64,000 nucleotides of DNA, taken from Hydractinia symbiolongicarpus. Lineage: Eukaryota > Cnidaria > Hydrozoa > Anthoathecata > Hydractiniidae. The stretch covers positions 14,175,501 through 14,239,500 of the forward strand of contig NC_079881.1 of assembly GCF_029227915.1 (NCBI RefSeq), given 5' to 3'. The notes under the pieces are model-generated. The model searched no databases. It was not told the origin of the DNA and saw nothing but the letters and a program-made list of their open reading frames with translations. Below are positions 8,861 through 17,883 of this stretch, one piece after another. A program made the translations under genes and the position numbers. Position 1 is the first letter of the stretch, and each line of letters begins with the position of its first letter.

Positions 8861-10029
8861 ATGAGCATTTACTCATACAATCCGAAAGCAAAGTATGCAC
8901 CCAACCATGGGAGATATTTGGAGAGACTTAAGGATCTTTCAGTGCAGAACATCGTTATTGATACTCAAGGGTCCTCGTTCAGGGTGAAATTTCCAGACAT
9001 CTTTGTCGACTCTGAATTCTATTCTGGCACTAGCAGGCTAGTGAAGGAGTGGAACAATCACCCTTTCAGTCTCTGGTCCACTCAACTGAATTTTGCTACC
9101 TACTGTGCAACATCTGCTTGCGGTATTTCCATGCAGCATTTTACCTCCGAGCTGCCTATGGTTCGTGCCGTGTATCGATTTCACGCCTATTTCCAATTCC
9201 GTAAAATTCTATCGGAGCTTGACATTTATTTACCGGGCTCAGTTAGTTTTTGACGTCTAAACAATCCGTTCAACAAACAAAAACTCCAGCAACTGGCTCG
9301 CGATTTGGAGTAAGCGACAGCGAGCAGGAGTGGAGGAACGAAACTATCTTCAGTAGTTGGCAACTTTATCGCAAAGATTATCCTGGCTCAGGCCCTAGCT
9401 ATTTTGACGAGGACTCGTGGAGTCGCTGGATCATTGAAAAATCCCAGGGTCTCACTCGTATTGGTATTGAACGGTTATCCCAAAGCGTGCGCTTCTATGC
9501 CTACCTAATTCTCGAAAGCCAGGCAAATGCCAGATCTGGAATCATTGGAAACCAAGGCAGCGCAATTGATGCTCAACGCCTGTACCTGACGACATTTGAG
9601 GACATAATAATTAGGCCTAGCGACACGGGTAAGGAAATTGCCGAATTTCAAAATGTGCTGAAATATGCACGGTCCAAGGTAGATTTTAGTGTTGCTCATG
9701 GCGTCTATATGATCCCAAGTGACATGAGCCTTCATATTGGAAATGTTGTGAATTTCACAAACAAAATTTTGATTAGCAAGGATTATTTTTCAATCGGTAT
9801 AAATCCGAAGATTAACGCTCCAAGATCGTCCGGCGGTTCCCCTGCAGCGGGGGAACCGGTGAAAGACTCGATCGAATCCAAGAAAACCACACCTCACCGT
9901 GTCTCAAAGGGGGTTTTAAAAACCGACACTCTCGTAGGCGGTCAAAATCCGCATGAGGACACGAAGGTTACCCTTATCACGGTGGGAGTATTATCGATCC
10001 TAATGTACATTTGGTTGAAGAAATATTAG
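8861..10029 (+). pseudogene. Polinton structural-type protein with C-terminal membrane anchor (frameshifted)
   Basis: Two overlapping frames make one gene. The first, 8861-9253, starts at ATGAGC after TTAAAGAAAAG. The second, 9250-10029, has no ATG. The break is at a T-run near 9246-9250. The first part has a PDIFVDSEFYSG segment and an SLWSTQLNFATYCATSACGI helix. The second continues with a helical domain (RWIIEKSQGL, RFYAYLILESQANARSG), a Ser/Lys-rich linker and a terminal membrane helix ending WLKKY. Other cnidarian-type Polintons seem to carry similar proteins, but I cannot assign a function. It is convergent with the next gene. Confidence 0.6.
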
Positions 10030-10045
10030 TGCTCCGCGGGAGCAC
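10029..10045. terminator. GC-rich hairpin between convergent genes
   Basis: GTGCTCC-GCG-GGAGCAC, extended by AATATT on both sides, overlaps the stop of the plus-strand gene and sits 7 bp from the end of the opposing gene. Confidence 0.5.
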
Positions 10046-10051
10046 CAATAT

Positions 10052-11311
10052 TTACGATAGTTTACCTCTCTTCTCAGCATAGCCCACAACAAGAGCAGCA
10101 GCGGCAGCGATCGCTATGTAGAGGTGCTTGGCTGCGTATTCAACAACTTTTGCTGCCACTTTAAGAGCGAACGAGACAACCGTGCCAACAAGCCCAGGTA
10201 GCGCCGCACCTGCCTTACCTTCCAGGTATTTCAAAATTTTTCCAAGCCTTTCCAGCTGTTTTTGCAAAAAGCCCTTCCCCGCGGCACTTCCTGCCACTGC
10301 AGCACCCGCTCCTCCACCACCTGTAACTGCGAGTACGATGGTGGAAATCAGTAGACCAACAGCCGCCACGATGCTAGCTATAGTAATCCCTTGCTCCTTG
10401 AATAAGATTCTAAGCTTTTCAGCCAGAGATTTATCGCCTTCTGCGATTTTCATCAGCGTTTCCTTAATTGCTTTCAGTTGGCTCTGAGTGTCAGATGATA
10501 GTAAACCGTGTGCTTCTCGTACTGCTTCCTTTTGATCTTGGAGTCGTTCTAGATCTTCCCTAGCCTTTGCAATGTCTTCGTTCCAGATAGTTTGCTGCTC
10601 CTCTGATACTCCAGGTGTAGCTTTCTTCGTCTCAAGCCTTTTCACCTTGGCTTCTGCTTTGGCGATCTCGCTGTCGTAGAAGATCATCTTGTTTTTCAGG
10701 TGCCTCAGGTTACCCCTTAGCGTTTGAAGCTCGAGGTTGAGCCCTCTTCTTTCACGCTCTGTGAAGGCTTCGCTGGCGCCAAAGGGAGTCTCCTCGATCA
10801 GGCTCTCCGTTTCATCCAGGACATTCTCGAGCAGCGGCATCATTTCAATATCATCGGCCTTCTCTTCAACGTGAACAATCTTGTTAAGGAGTTTCTGAGC
10901 CATTGACTTACTGCCTTTTTTTGGTGTAGTATAGTCGGTAAACCCCATGGCTCGCAAGTGATTTGTACCTAACCTCCTCCGTATCTCGGCAACGCTCCTT
11001 AATTCACCATGCCTTTTCGTGATCTCTATGCCATCGAAAAGAAGCTGGTTTCCCCGTGCCTCAAACTCGTTGTAATATCTCGCGATTGGCTGCCCCAGCT
11101 CCTCACCAAGGTGTTCGTAAAGATCGTCGACCTTTGATTTTAGTAGCTCTTCCCTCTGCCTTGTTGTGGTGTCTCGTGCCGAGACGCTAGGCGATTGACC
11201 CTGATCTGGCGTTAGCGTGGAGCTGGCATCAGGCCTACTGAAAGATCCATCCTCGTCTGGAATGTTTTCCTTTGGCGTAAAGTCGTCTCCTTCGTATATT
11301 GGATTAATCGG
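10052..11311 (-). pseudogene. Polinton coiled-coil protein with hydrophobic glycine/alanine C-terminus; start codon lost
   Basis: Open reading continues upstream of the first ATG (10948) to about 11311, with protein-like sequence: an acidic Pro/Ser-rich N-terminus with a PIYEG motif, then a helical domain (LYEHLGEELGQPIARYYNEF). The central part is a long coiled coil (LNLELQTLRGNLRHLKNK and onward). The last ~110 residues are small and hydrophobic with Gly/Ala repeats and an amphipathic helix, a composition seen in membrane-active internal virion proteins. At the expected start the usual AATAAAC context is followed by ACCG rather than ATG, so initiation is probably destroyed. Function inferred only from composition. 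Confidence 0.55.
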
Positions 11312-11348
11312 TGTTTATTTTGAAATGAAAATCAGCTAATAATAAAGC

Positions 11349-12628
11349 ATGAGTAACATATTGGGAACTAAGCTCGATCCCTACGCGGAGGTTAAAACAA
11401 TGATGGCTATGAAAGGGAAGAAGCAGCGAGTAAAAGTCAGTCATGTGCCTAGTACGATCAATCAGAACGAGGACTTGTATGTTGACATCCCCAACGTGGG
11501 GAAGAACGATGTAATTTTTCCAGGCAGTATCAAACTACTTTTCGATCTGGAACTTACGGGAACAAACACGAAGCGCACTATCGTCAGCAATATAGGTAAA
11601 TCCTTGGTGCAAAATCTTCGTATCACTTTGAATAGCAACGAGGTGCAAAATATTAGCGACTACAGGGTGCTCGCTACCTACAAGGACCTATGGTTGCCCA
11701 AGTTTGATCGGGAAAACAACTTGATCCTAGAGGGGATCAATCCCAACGACGGTACAATCCGCACCCTACAGGTAAAAGCGACTGATCATGTAGGCACGGA
11801 CGAGGAAAAAGCGATCGTCGCAGCCTATGGCAGCACGTTTTGTATTTCTCTAGGAAAAATGTTTGAATTGGTACGAGACTTGCCGTTCTACCAGGCAGGA
11901 TTATACGACAGGCTGCAATTTGTTATCCATTTTGCATCATATGGTGACGTTATCAAAGATGGCGGTACGGAATCTATTGGAAATACTGCAGCTAAACCAC
12001 CGGATGCCGCGTATAAGATCACTAATATCAAACTAGAGTTTGACAAGGGTAATAACGAGGGTCTCGCGAGCGCTATAATGTCGAGATACAGCCGTGTAGC
12101 CCTAACCTATGAAAGGGTACTCCGTAGCATGGTTGTCACGATGAAAAAGGCTGACACAAGCTACAATTTGCAAATTGACACGCCTCAAAAAGTTTGAAAG
12201 GCGTTTTACTGCTTTTTGTAGACCCTGGAAAAGTGAAGGCTTACTCGGGCGCAAACGAGGTGTTTTATAACCCAAAGATCGAAAAAATTTCGATCACTGT
12301 CGAGGGTGAGCCGAATGAGCTCTACACGCACGCGATGCTCCCTAAAGATCACCTCGAGCAGATCGTAAACTTATTCGGTAACCACGATTCGGGGGTCACG
12401 ATCGGGCAGTTCATGACTGAGCGTTATGCGCTGTTTATTGACTTCCGCAGTAGTCCGGACCATACCCTACACGGTTCTGGCAGACCTTTGCAAAGATTAA
12501 GCGACGGTATAACCCTGCATATGACGAAAAAAGCTGACGGGACCGGTGATATTAAATGCTACGTTTTCCTACTTCAGGATGCTCAGCTGAACATTTTAGA
12601 CGGCCATTATCACTCTGTGGAATACTGA
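11349..12628 (+). pseudogene. Probable Polinton major capsid protein (double jelly-roll type), frameshifted
   Basis: Starts at AATAATAAAGCATGAG. Beta-rich throughout, about 425 residues in two frames: 11349-12197 and 12194-12628. The break is at an A-run near 12188, where loss of one base would explain it. Recognisable features are an N-terminal extension (NILGTKLDPYAEVKTMM), a strand-rich first barrel (DLYVDIPNVGKNDVIFPGSI), a loop with KSLVQNLRITLNSNEV, and a second strand-rich half. Size, position and composition fit the capsid gene of Polintons/adintovirus-like elements, and I see no better candidate in the element. The assignment is inferred from pattern. The frameshift predicts a non-functional product. 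Confidence 0.65.
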
Positions 12629-12634
12629 AAATAA

Positions 12635-13033
12635 ATGGCAACTATCGGTGTTCTTGTGGCTGGTGCTGCAATTAATGCATTAGCGTTTAGTGGATCAAAT
12701 TTCCTGTTCAGTAAGGTGTCAGGCCATGGCGAAGAGAAACGGAAACGACATGATAAAGCAATTGAACAACTTCAAGCAGCTCAGCAACAGTGGGTAAGAG
12801 ATCGTCAGGCAAAGATCGATTGGTATAACCATCAACAAGAGCTTAAAAGGCAAGCTGGCGAGAGCTTGAAGGAGCTCGATGAAGGCATGAGGGAGTACTA
12901 TATCGCAACAATCGAAAAAGCTCCAAAACTATCCGATTTTTACACACCTTCCAAGCAACAACAGGATGGTGAGCTCACGTTCATCGTAGGATCCCTAGCC
13001 CTCCCTGGTTTTGCAGTGTACAAGTTCGCCTAA
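12635..13033 (+). CDS. Small Polinton protein: N-terminal hydrophobic helix plus coiled coil (132 aa)
   Basis: Starts AATAAATGGCAACT six bases after the capsid gene stop. It has a hydrophobic N-terminal helix (IGVLVAGAAINALAFSGSNF), a charged HGEEKRKRHDKAIEQL motif, a Gln/Lys coiled coil, and a short hydrophobic C-terminus (FIVGSLALPGFAVY). A decayed homologue lies at 36649-36905 (AVVNAVSFSGGG...ERIRHDKALERL), showing that the gene is conserved between Polinton families. Likely a minor virion protein made with the capsid. Intact frame. Confidence 0.65.
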   Translation: MATIGVLVAGAAINALAFSGSNFLFSKVSGHGEEKRKRHDKAIEQLQAAQQQWVRDRQAKIDWYNHQQELKRQAGESLKELDEGMREYYIATIEKAPKLSDFYTPSKQQQDGELTFIVGSLALPGFAVYKFA

Positions 13034-13052
13034 CGTCTCCACAGGAGTTCAA

Positions 13053-13086
13053 ATGTTTTCGACATGTAATAAACATGTCGAAACAT
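13053..13086 (+). promoter_or_regulatory. Hairpin enclosing the integrase start codon
   Basis: ATGTTTTCGACATG and CATGTCGAAACAT pair with one bulged T around a TAATAAA loop. The integrase ATG (13075) is in the right arm. It could act as the 3' end signal of the upstream gene or as a translational control of integrase. Confidence 0.5.
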
Positions 13087-14072
13087 ATTCCCACAGAGAA
13101 GGAGGTAGAAAAATTGAGCAGTATTTACTATACCCCTGAAAATCTCTGGACTCGTCGCAAGGCTGTTAAATTGCTCGCTGAGCATGGACTACCTAAAAAG
13201 AAAGTTGTACACTGGCTATCTCGTCAGTTGCTCTGGCTCAGACATATCAAGGGGCCCAAGCGCATCAACTACCCGCATTTCACAATCACAAAGCCCAATG
13301 AAATGCACCAACTTGATTTGCTCTATATGCCTCATAACAAAGTATACAGTAACGTGTACAAATATATCCTCACAGGGATCGATGTAGCCTCGCGCTACAA
13401 GGTAGCTAGACCATTGAGAACGAAGAAAGCCAGCGAAGTCGCTGACATGATCAAAGACATTTACAAAGCAGGACCTTTACGCTATCCGAAGATCTTTCAG
13501 TGTGACAACGGTAGTGAGTTCAAGTCAGATGTGACGAAGCTGCTAGAGGGCAAAGGCGTCGAGATTAAGCGTGCAACTACCAAATATCATCATACTTTCA
13601 CGGCCTTTGTCGAGTCCTATAACAAGGTGCTCGCTGAGAGACTTTTCAAGCCTCAGGACGCGCAAGAGTTGGTCTCTGAAGAGATAGTAGCACATGGGTC
13701 AAGCACTTGTACACCATCGTCAAAAGCATGAACAATACCAAAACTGCCATGATCGGTATGAAACCCAACAAGGCAGTCAAGCTAGATGAAGTTCCACTTA
13801 CGAAAGGCGAGGAATATCCCGAGGAAAAGCCGTTACCTGAGGACGGTCTTTACTTGTACCTGCTACAACCGGGAGAAGAGCATGGTGATGCGAGAAGACG
13901 TGCTACTGACGCCTGGTGGAGCAAAAAGACGTATAGACTCGACCGCATCGAGGCTGTTAGCCGTCTGTTGTACTATCTTGCAGGTGGGCCCGAACGTAGT
14001 TTTGTGGCAGAGGAGCTCATGCTGATCCCAGAGGATGTTGAAGTACCTCCCGAGCATGTCAAGGAGTGGTAA
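13075..14072 (+). pseudogene. Polinton retrovirus-like integrase, DDX35E (frameshifted)
   Basis: Inserts the element into the genome by DDE chemistry. The core has D81 (HQLDLLY), D144 (FQCDNGSEF) and E180 (FVESYNKVL). Spacing of 35 residues between the second Asp and the Glu matches the retroviral/Polinton integrase signature. An N-terminal helical segment (WTRRKAVKLLAEHGLPKKKV) precedes the core. Downstream of a frameshift near 13692-13698 the frame 13707-14072 encodes the C-terminal domain typical of Polinton integrases (NNTKTAMIGMKPNKAVKL, then PEDGLYLYLLQPGEEHGDAR, and FVAEELMLIPEDV). All catalytic residues are present, but the product would be truncated after the core. It converges with the BRO gene. 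Confidence 0.9.
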
Positions 14073-14081
14073 ACTTCGTAG

Positions 14082-14109
14082 TTTTTGTAGCCTCGTGAAG
14101 CTACAAAAA
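14082..14109. terminator. Hairpin between integrase and BRO genes
   Basis: A perfect 10-bp stem, TTTTTGTAGC and GCTACAAAAA, with an 8-nt loop in the intergenic space of two convergent genes. It reads as a T-run terminator-like hairpin on either strand. Confidence 0.55.
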
Positions 14110-14181
14110 AATTGAGTCTCGCTAGTCTTCGAGCGCAGGCACTCCCAGGTCATACAAATCGTCGCGAGTAAGATCGATGAG

Positions 14182-14952
14182 TCAAATGTGGCATTGATAC
14201 CGTTCTACGTGTCCTTCTTCTTCGAATCGATTGAACGCGTGCATCCCGTTGGGATTATCGATGACCACAATCTCTTCACAGTTTGGATAGTTGTCCCTAA
14301 GCCATCTCCTTTTGGTGGAGATTTTCCGTCTTTGAACACGTGCACAGTAGTAGGGAAGATGATGGCACTGATCAGCGTCTGGTGTAGTATGCTTGCGGTA
14401 AATCATGATCGCGTTGTCTTTTCGAGGATTTTGCGCACGTGGAACATGTCGCTGTCGTAGCTCTGTGATTTCTTGCTCTTGTACGGCTATCGTTCGATCT
14501 CTGTCGTCAACATCTTCCTCTAGGGTAAGAATTTGACAATCTTTGTCCTCCAAATCGTCGTTGAGCAGAGCCAGCGCCGCTTGATTTCCCTCTACAATTC
14601 CAGCAAGCTTGCGGAGCTCTCGAGGTAAAACCTCTTCAACAACCCAATCCAAAAATGGTTTTGCCTTGGGTCTGCCACACCTCAAAAGGAAGCAATAAAG
14701 GCCTGGTTCCGTTAGCAAAACTGTGTCTGGATGAAGGGGGACAGATCTGTCCCCCTTTTCAAGGTCAACATTAGCGTCTCTCAACCGCAGTTTACGTTTA
14801 CTAGGAACAAGTCTTTGCATAGCCTTTTTACCGTCTTCCTTCTTAAAACCCACAGCCCCGTAAGCGTCTTTTGCCACGACGCACTGACCTCGACCCTCTA
14901 CATACAAAGCACGAACTTTGCTGCCTTCGAAAAAATTACTGACCAAGGACAT
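14182..14952 (-). CDS. BRO-family protein (Bro-N domain plus C-terminal domain)
   Basis: I start it at the ATG at 14952 (AGATAAAGATGTCC context); upstream in-frame sequence does not look conserved. Residues about 5-110 fit a Bro-N domain: F-x-G-x-x-VRALYVEG..., CVVAKDAYGAVGFKKEDGKK, then a TEPGLYCFLLRCGRPKAK segment and FLDWVVEEVLPREL. A coiled-coil linker follows (DDLEDKDCQILTLEEDVDD). A C-terminal basic/aromatic domain (MIYRKH...YYCARVQRRK) may correspond to the conserved BRO C-terminal domain. BRO proteins of large DNA viruses bind nucleic acid and are linked to regulation of host or viral transcription. The gene is intact here. Unusual cargo for a Polinton. Confidence 0.8.
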   Translation of the reverse strand: MSLVSNFFEGSKVRALYVEGRGQCVVAKDAYGAVGFKKEDGKKAMQRLVPSKRKLRLRDANVDLEKGDRSVPLHPDTVLLTEPGLYCFLLRCGRPKAKPFLDWVVEEVLPRELRKLAGIVEGNQAALALLNDDLEDKDCQILTLEEDVDDRDRTIAVQEQEITELRQRHVPRAQNPRKDNAIMIYRKHTTPDADQCHHLPYYCARVQRRKISTKRRWLRDNYPNCEEIVVIDNPNGMHAFNRFEEEGHVERYQCHI

Positions 14953-15099
14953 CTTTATCTTGTGATGTTTTGGTATCCAGGGGATCATGTTGCATGGACG
15001 GTGCTCGTGATTTTGAAACAACATGTGCTGTGGGTAGTTAATGTGAGCCACAGGTTTAAATTAATACTTACCTCGTCCCCAGGGCACCATCTAATGGGA

Positions 15100-15336
15100 C
15101 TAAGCCGTCGTGCTATATGCATCTATAAGTGCTCGCAGTCTACCTCGAATATCAGGGTCTCTTGTATTGCTTTCCATCCACTTTAGTCCCTCGAGAGAGA
15201 TGAAGATATCGTGGGGATTGCCGTTGTTATTCCTGAGCTGCTTGCGGGTTTGTTTAAAACGGGCTGGAAGGGATCTGAAAAGACGATTTATCTTGGTCTC
15301 AATATTTTTCATTTTGTAGTTTTGGAATAATTTCAA
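15100..15336 (-). CDS. Small basic protein of unknown function (78 aa)
   Basis: Arg/Lys-rich (NRLFRSLPARFKQTRKQLRN) with an acidic C-terminal half (DIFISLEGLKWMES). Starts at 15336, or more likely at the internal ATG at 15312 (ACAAAATGAAA). Lies between the packaging ATPase and the BRO gene on the same strand. No family recognised. The basic N-terminus would suit a nucleic-acid-binding or core protein. Confidence 0.4.
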   Translation of the reverse strand: MKLFQNYKMKNIETKINRLFRSLPARFKQTRKQLRNNNGNPHDIFISLEGLKWMESNTRDPDIRGRLRALIDAYSTTA

Positions 15337-15357
15337 ACAGGTTGCTTGGGACAGAAC

Positions 15358-15948
15358 TCAAAAAATTTTCCAAGTCCTGGGGTGCTCAAGTCTGATCCAA
15401 AGGCAAGCGTGCTTTGACTTTTTGAGCTGAGCTTTGATAGTCTCCCAGTCGCTGATCATATTGGTTTCCTCGTCGATCAATTTCAAATCCGATCGTCCGT
15501 GGGGGTACCACATGAACAACTGCTTTTTTTGCCTTCGAAGGTTCTTCGGCAAGGCGGTATACGACTGCGTTAGTAGCCAGAGACTGTGTTTGCGATGTCT
15601 ACCACTGATGGCAAGCTCAAGCAAGGGCTGTCGCTTTTTATCAAGGTTAGCGTCGGCTATGTTGTCGTCAACGATAAACAACGTCTCTTCGCCCGCCAGC
15701 AATGACGACAGTTTTTGGATCCATTCGAACAGCTGCTCCTTAGGCTCCACCAGAAACACGTAGTCATCCCTCCATAGCGAGGATCTCTCGAGATAGGTCT
15801 TGTTCCAGCGGATTGTAGGGCAGAGAATGATAATGTTGTCGAAATGCTGCCTGTACTCGTTCTCAAGCAAATCCAGGACACGCTGCGTCTTGCCACAGCT
15901 TGTCGGTCCAGTAAAGATTGCCGTATGCGGGTCTTTGACAACGTCCAT
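15358..15948 (-). CDS. Genome-packaging ATPase, FtsK/HerA-type (A32-like), 196 aa
   Basis: Powers DNA translocation into capsids in Polintons, adenovirus-like elements and large DNA viruses. Walker A is GPTSCGKT near the N-terminus and Walker B is LFIVDD about 70 residues later. A SGRHRKHSLWLLTQSY segment follows, typical of the sensor/arginine region. The start is chosen at 15948 because AGAATAAAATGGAC has the same AATAAA-ATG context as neighbouring genes; an upstream in-frame ATG would add 14 residues. Frame intact. It sits upstream of the BRO gene and downstream of two small genes, all on the minus strand. Confidence 0.9.
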   Translation of the reverse strand: MDVVKDPHTAIFTGPTSCGKTQRVLDLLENEYRQHFDNIIILCPTIRWNKTYLERSSLWRDDYVFLVEPKEQLFEWIQKLSSLLAGEETLFIVDDNIADANLDKKRQPLLELAISGRHRKHSLWLLTQSYTALPKNLRRQKKQLFMWYPHGRSDLKLIDEETNMISDWETIKAQLKKSKHACLWIRLEHPRTWKIF

Positions 15949-16001
15949 TTTATTCTGTATTGCTTTGTGTTTACCTAGCGGCAGACACAAACCTTGTAGA
16001 C

Positions 16002-16253
16002 TTACTTAGGCTTTGGTACGATAGATGCCGGAATCCACCCCTTTGCTACCACAAATTCCCGCCAGCCTCGACCCGCTGAAAAGTAAGCAAACATCTTCAG
16101 CACGTCGCTGGTATCCATCTTGGTGCTGGGGCTAGAGATTCCCAGAAATTTCTTCCCGGTTATAGTGTAAGTGAACGTAAAGCCTAGATCCACGACTGTT
16201 TCATAGATCATGTCGATAATTTCTTTCTCCTGGGGTGTCACGTTAGAGCTCAT
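16002..16253 (-). CDS. Small Polinton protein of unknown function (83 aa)
   Basis: Starts at TATAATAAATGAGC, an excellent match to the element's start context, and is intact. Helical N-terminus (QEKEIIDMIYETVVDLGF), a central beta-like part (TFTYTITGKKFLGI), then an aromatic C-terminus (FSAGRGWREFVVAKGWIP). Ten bases separate it from the upstream membrane-protein gene. No recognised domain. Confidence 0.55.
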   Translation of the reverse strand: MSSNVTPQEKEIIDMIYETVVDLGFTFTYTITGKKFLGISSPSTKMDTSDVLKMFAYFSAGRGWREFVVAKGWIPASIVPKPK

Positions 16254-16263
16254 TTATTATAGG

Positions 16264-16653
16264 TTATCGCATCTTGAAAATGTTGATATGACGCTCTTCG
16301 CGTTGCTTTTGTGTGTGCTGCTGAGACGGGCTTCGCCCTTCCGCTGACACGGGCGCACGTACTCCTGTGGAGACGCTAGGCTCTGGGGTTTCAGCAGGCT
16401 TCTTACGTATGTAATAGACTGCCACGCAAGCGGCAAGTACGGCAGCGAGACCTCCAGCGACATAGAGATATGCACTGTCCGGGAACTTGTGAGGACCTGC
16501 GACAGGTTCCTGACCCTCTTGCGAAGTACTTTTGCCCAAGTTCTTCTGTAAGTCAGCCTTGTTCTTGCGATTCCATTCAGCAAGTCTCTTGCCAGCAGCA
16601 ACACGACCCTCATTCTTATTGGTTATGACTTGGTTAGATTGTTCTTCACTCAT
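16264..16653 (-). CDS. Single-pass membrane protein (129 aa)
   Basis: Starts CTGAATAAATGAGTG. An N-terminal polar segment with a GRVAAGKRLAEWNRKNK motif is followed by one clear membrane helix (LYVAGGLAAVLAACVAVYYI) stopped by RKK. A Pro/Ser/Gln-rich tail completes it. Predicted orientation is N-out or lumenal with a basic stop-transfer. Probably a virion or host-membrane protein of the Polinton. Intact frame, placed upstream of 16002-16253 on the same strand. Confidence 0.6.
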   Translation of the reverse strand: MSEEQSNQVITNKNEGRVAAGKRLAEWNRKNKADLQKNLGKSTSQEGQEPVAGPHKFPDSAYLYVAGGLAAVLAACVAVYYIRKKPAETPEPSVSTGVRAPVSAEGRSPSQQHTQKQREERHINIFKMR

Positions 16654-16724
16654 TTATTCAGTTGGAGACTTACCCACATGGGTTGGAAAAATAGTAGTTT
16701 TAAACGACCGAAGGCACGTTTGGG

Positions 16725-17573
16725 TTAAAAATTAAGTTTTGTAAAGTTTTGAGCTTTACAAAATTTCCTCGTAGTGGCCCCGACGAATAAGTGAAATTTC
16801 GACTTTTCTAGTAGAGCTAAGTTTTGCTCAAAATTCTCCCATACCTTCACCAAAGACCTACAGACCATCGTGTAGAGTAGCGATGGTCTCTCTTCAAACC
16901 TTTTAGCAGCCTGAATGTAATGGCGCCTGCCGCGTTTGTGGAACGAGCTAAGCAAAACTGGAAAGAGGCTCATTCCACTCTCCACAAGTACGTGGGAAAT
17001 AACGAGCCTACACAACCTCTCGTTCCCATCTTCGAATGGATGGATGTTAATCAAGTCTATGAACAACCTCACCGCGTTCCATATCGGATCGTCAGTCTCT
17101 GTAGAGTAGTATCGATCCAGGGCGTCTGTCACTAACCTTGGGATTGCAGAAACAGGGGCAAATTCGTGTTTTTCCCCGCGCATCATGATCTCATGGATAG
17201 TTTGGATTTTGTCAGGCGTGAGACGTCCGCAGCACTGCATCCATTATAGAGCGCGCATAAAGTTTATCATCTGCCTTTTGAAACTTTTCGTCTTGCCGTC
17301 AAGATGTGCGTCTTCAGGATCTTGCATCAGGTTCCAAGTTTCAGATGCTGAAAAGTTGGAGTCTACCTCTCCTTCCGATGTGTAGGTTCCGTACGCAAAC
17401 AGGGCTTCCCACCCTTTTAGAAATTCCTCTACGTATGCGTGGTTTTTCCGCTTTTGCGAGAGTTCGGCTAGCGTCGCAGTTTTATTTAGAACATTCTGGT
17501 ACTCGTCTTCGTCTGCCATCCAATGCTGCCTTTTTAATTTTTCCATTTTGTTAAATATCTGACTGCTCCCCAT
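16725..17573 (-). pseudogene. Fic-domain protein (AMP-transferase family) with inhibitory motif, split by a stop codon
   Basis: Fic proteins transfer AMP or related groups to target hydroxyls. In the C-terminal part (16725-17240), HPFEDGNERLCR at about 17007-17042 is the Fic active loop, but the canonical GNGR reads GNER. In the N-terminal part (17244-17573), TYTSEG matches the autoinhibitory [S/T]xxxE[G/N] motif and is followed by a SETW helix as in metazoan and bacterial class II Fic proteins. The two parts are in the same frame, separated only by TAA at 17244-17246. The Gly-to-Glu change and the stop both suggest lost or altered activity. An accessory gene of the Polinton, next to small membrane-protein genes on the same strand. 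Confidence 0.85.
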
Positions 17574-17597
17574 TTCTTTTTTTTTACATCAAGACGG

Positions 17598-17816
17598 CTA
17601 GATCTTGATCATACATCTGGAGGCCTTCAAACCGTTTCTGCCAGCGTATCTTATCGCGTTCTTATACGAAGTCCTCACTAAATTACACGCCTGTGGTGGA
17701 AAGCGATCAGCTTCTGGTGTCAGGATTACCCAACCGCGTGAGTGGGAGTCACCGTAAATGCTGCACCAATCTGTGTACCGTGCTTTATTCTGCCCATTTT
17801 CCCATTGCTTATACGA
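17598..17816 (-). pseudogene. Orphan C-terminal coding segment beside the LINE insertion
   Basis: An open 72-codon frame without ATG, bounded upstream by TGA, with protein-like composition (YTDWCSIYGDSHSRGWVILT, then SYKNAIRYAGRNGLK) and a TAG end 25 bp before the Fic start. It lies on the 3' side of the LINE. It may be the disconnected tail of the gene interrupted at 20258, or of another Polinton gene. No homology recognised. Confidence 0.35.
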
Positions 17817-17867
17817 TCAATATTTTTACGATTGCTCATATGAAACTTCGAAAGACTGTTTCCCATC

Positions 17868-17883
17868 TTTTTATTTTTTATTT
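17868..17883. repeat. LINE target-site duplication, 3' copy
   Basis: TTTTTATTTTTTATTT, identical to 20259-20274 on the other side of the LINE. Confidence 0.65.
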
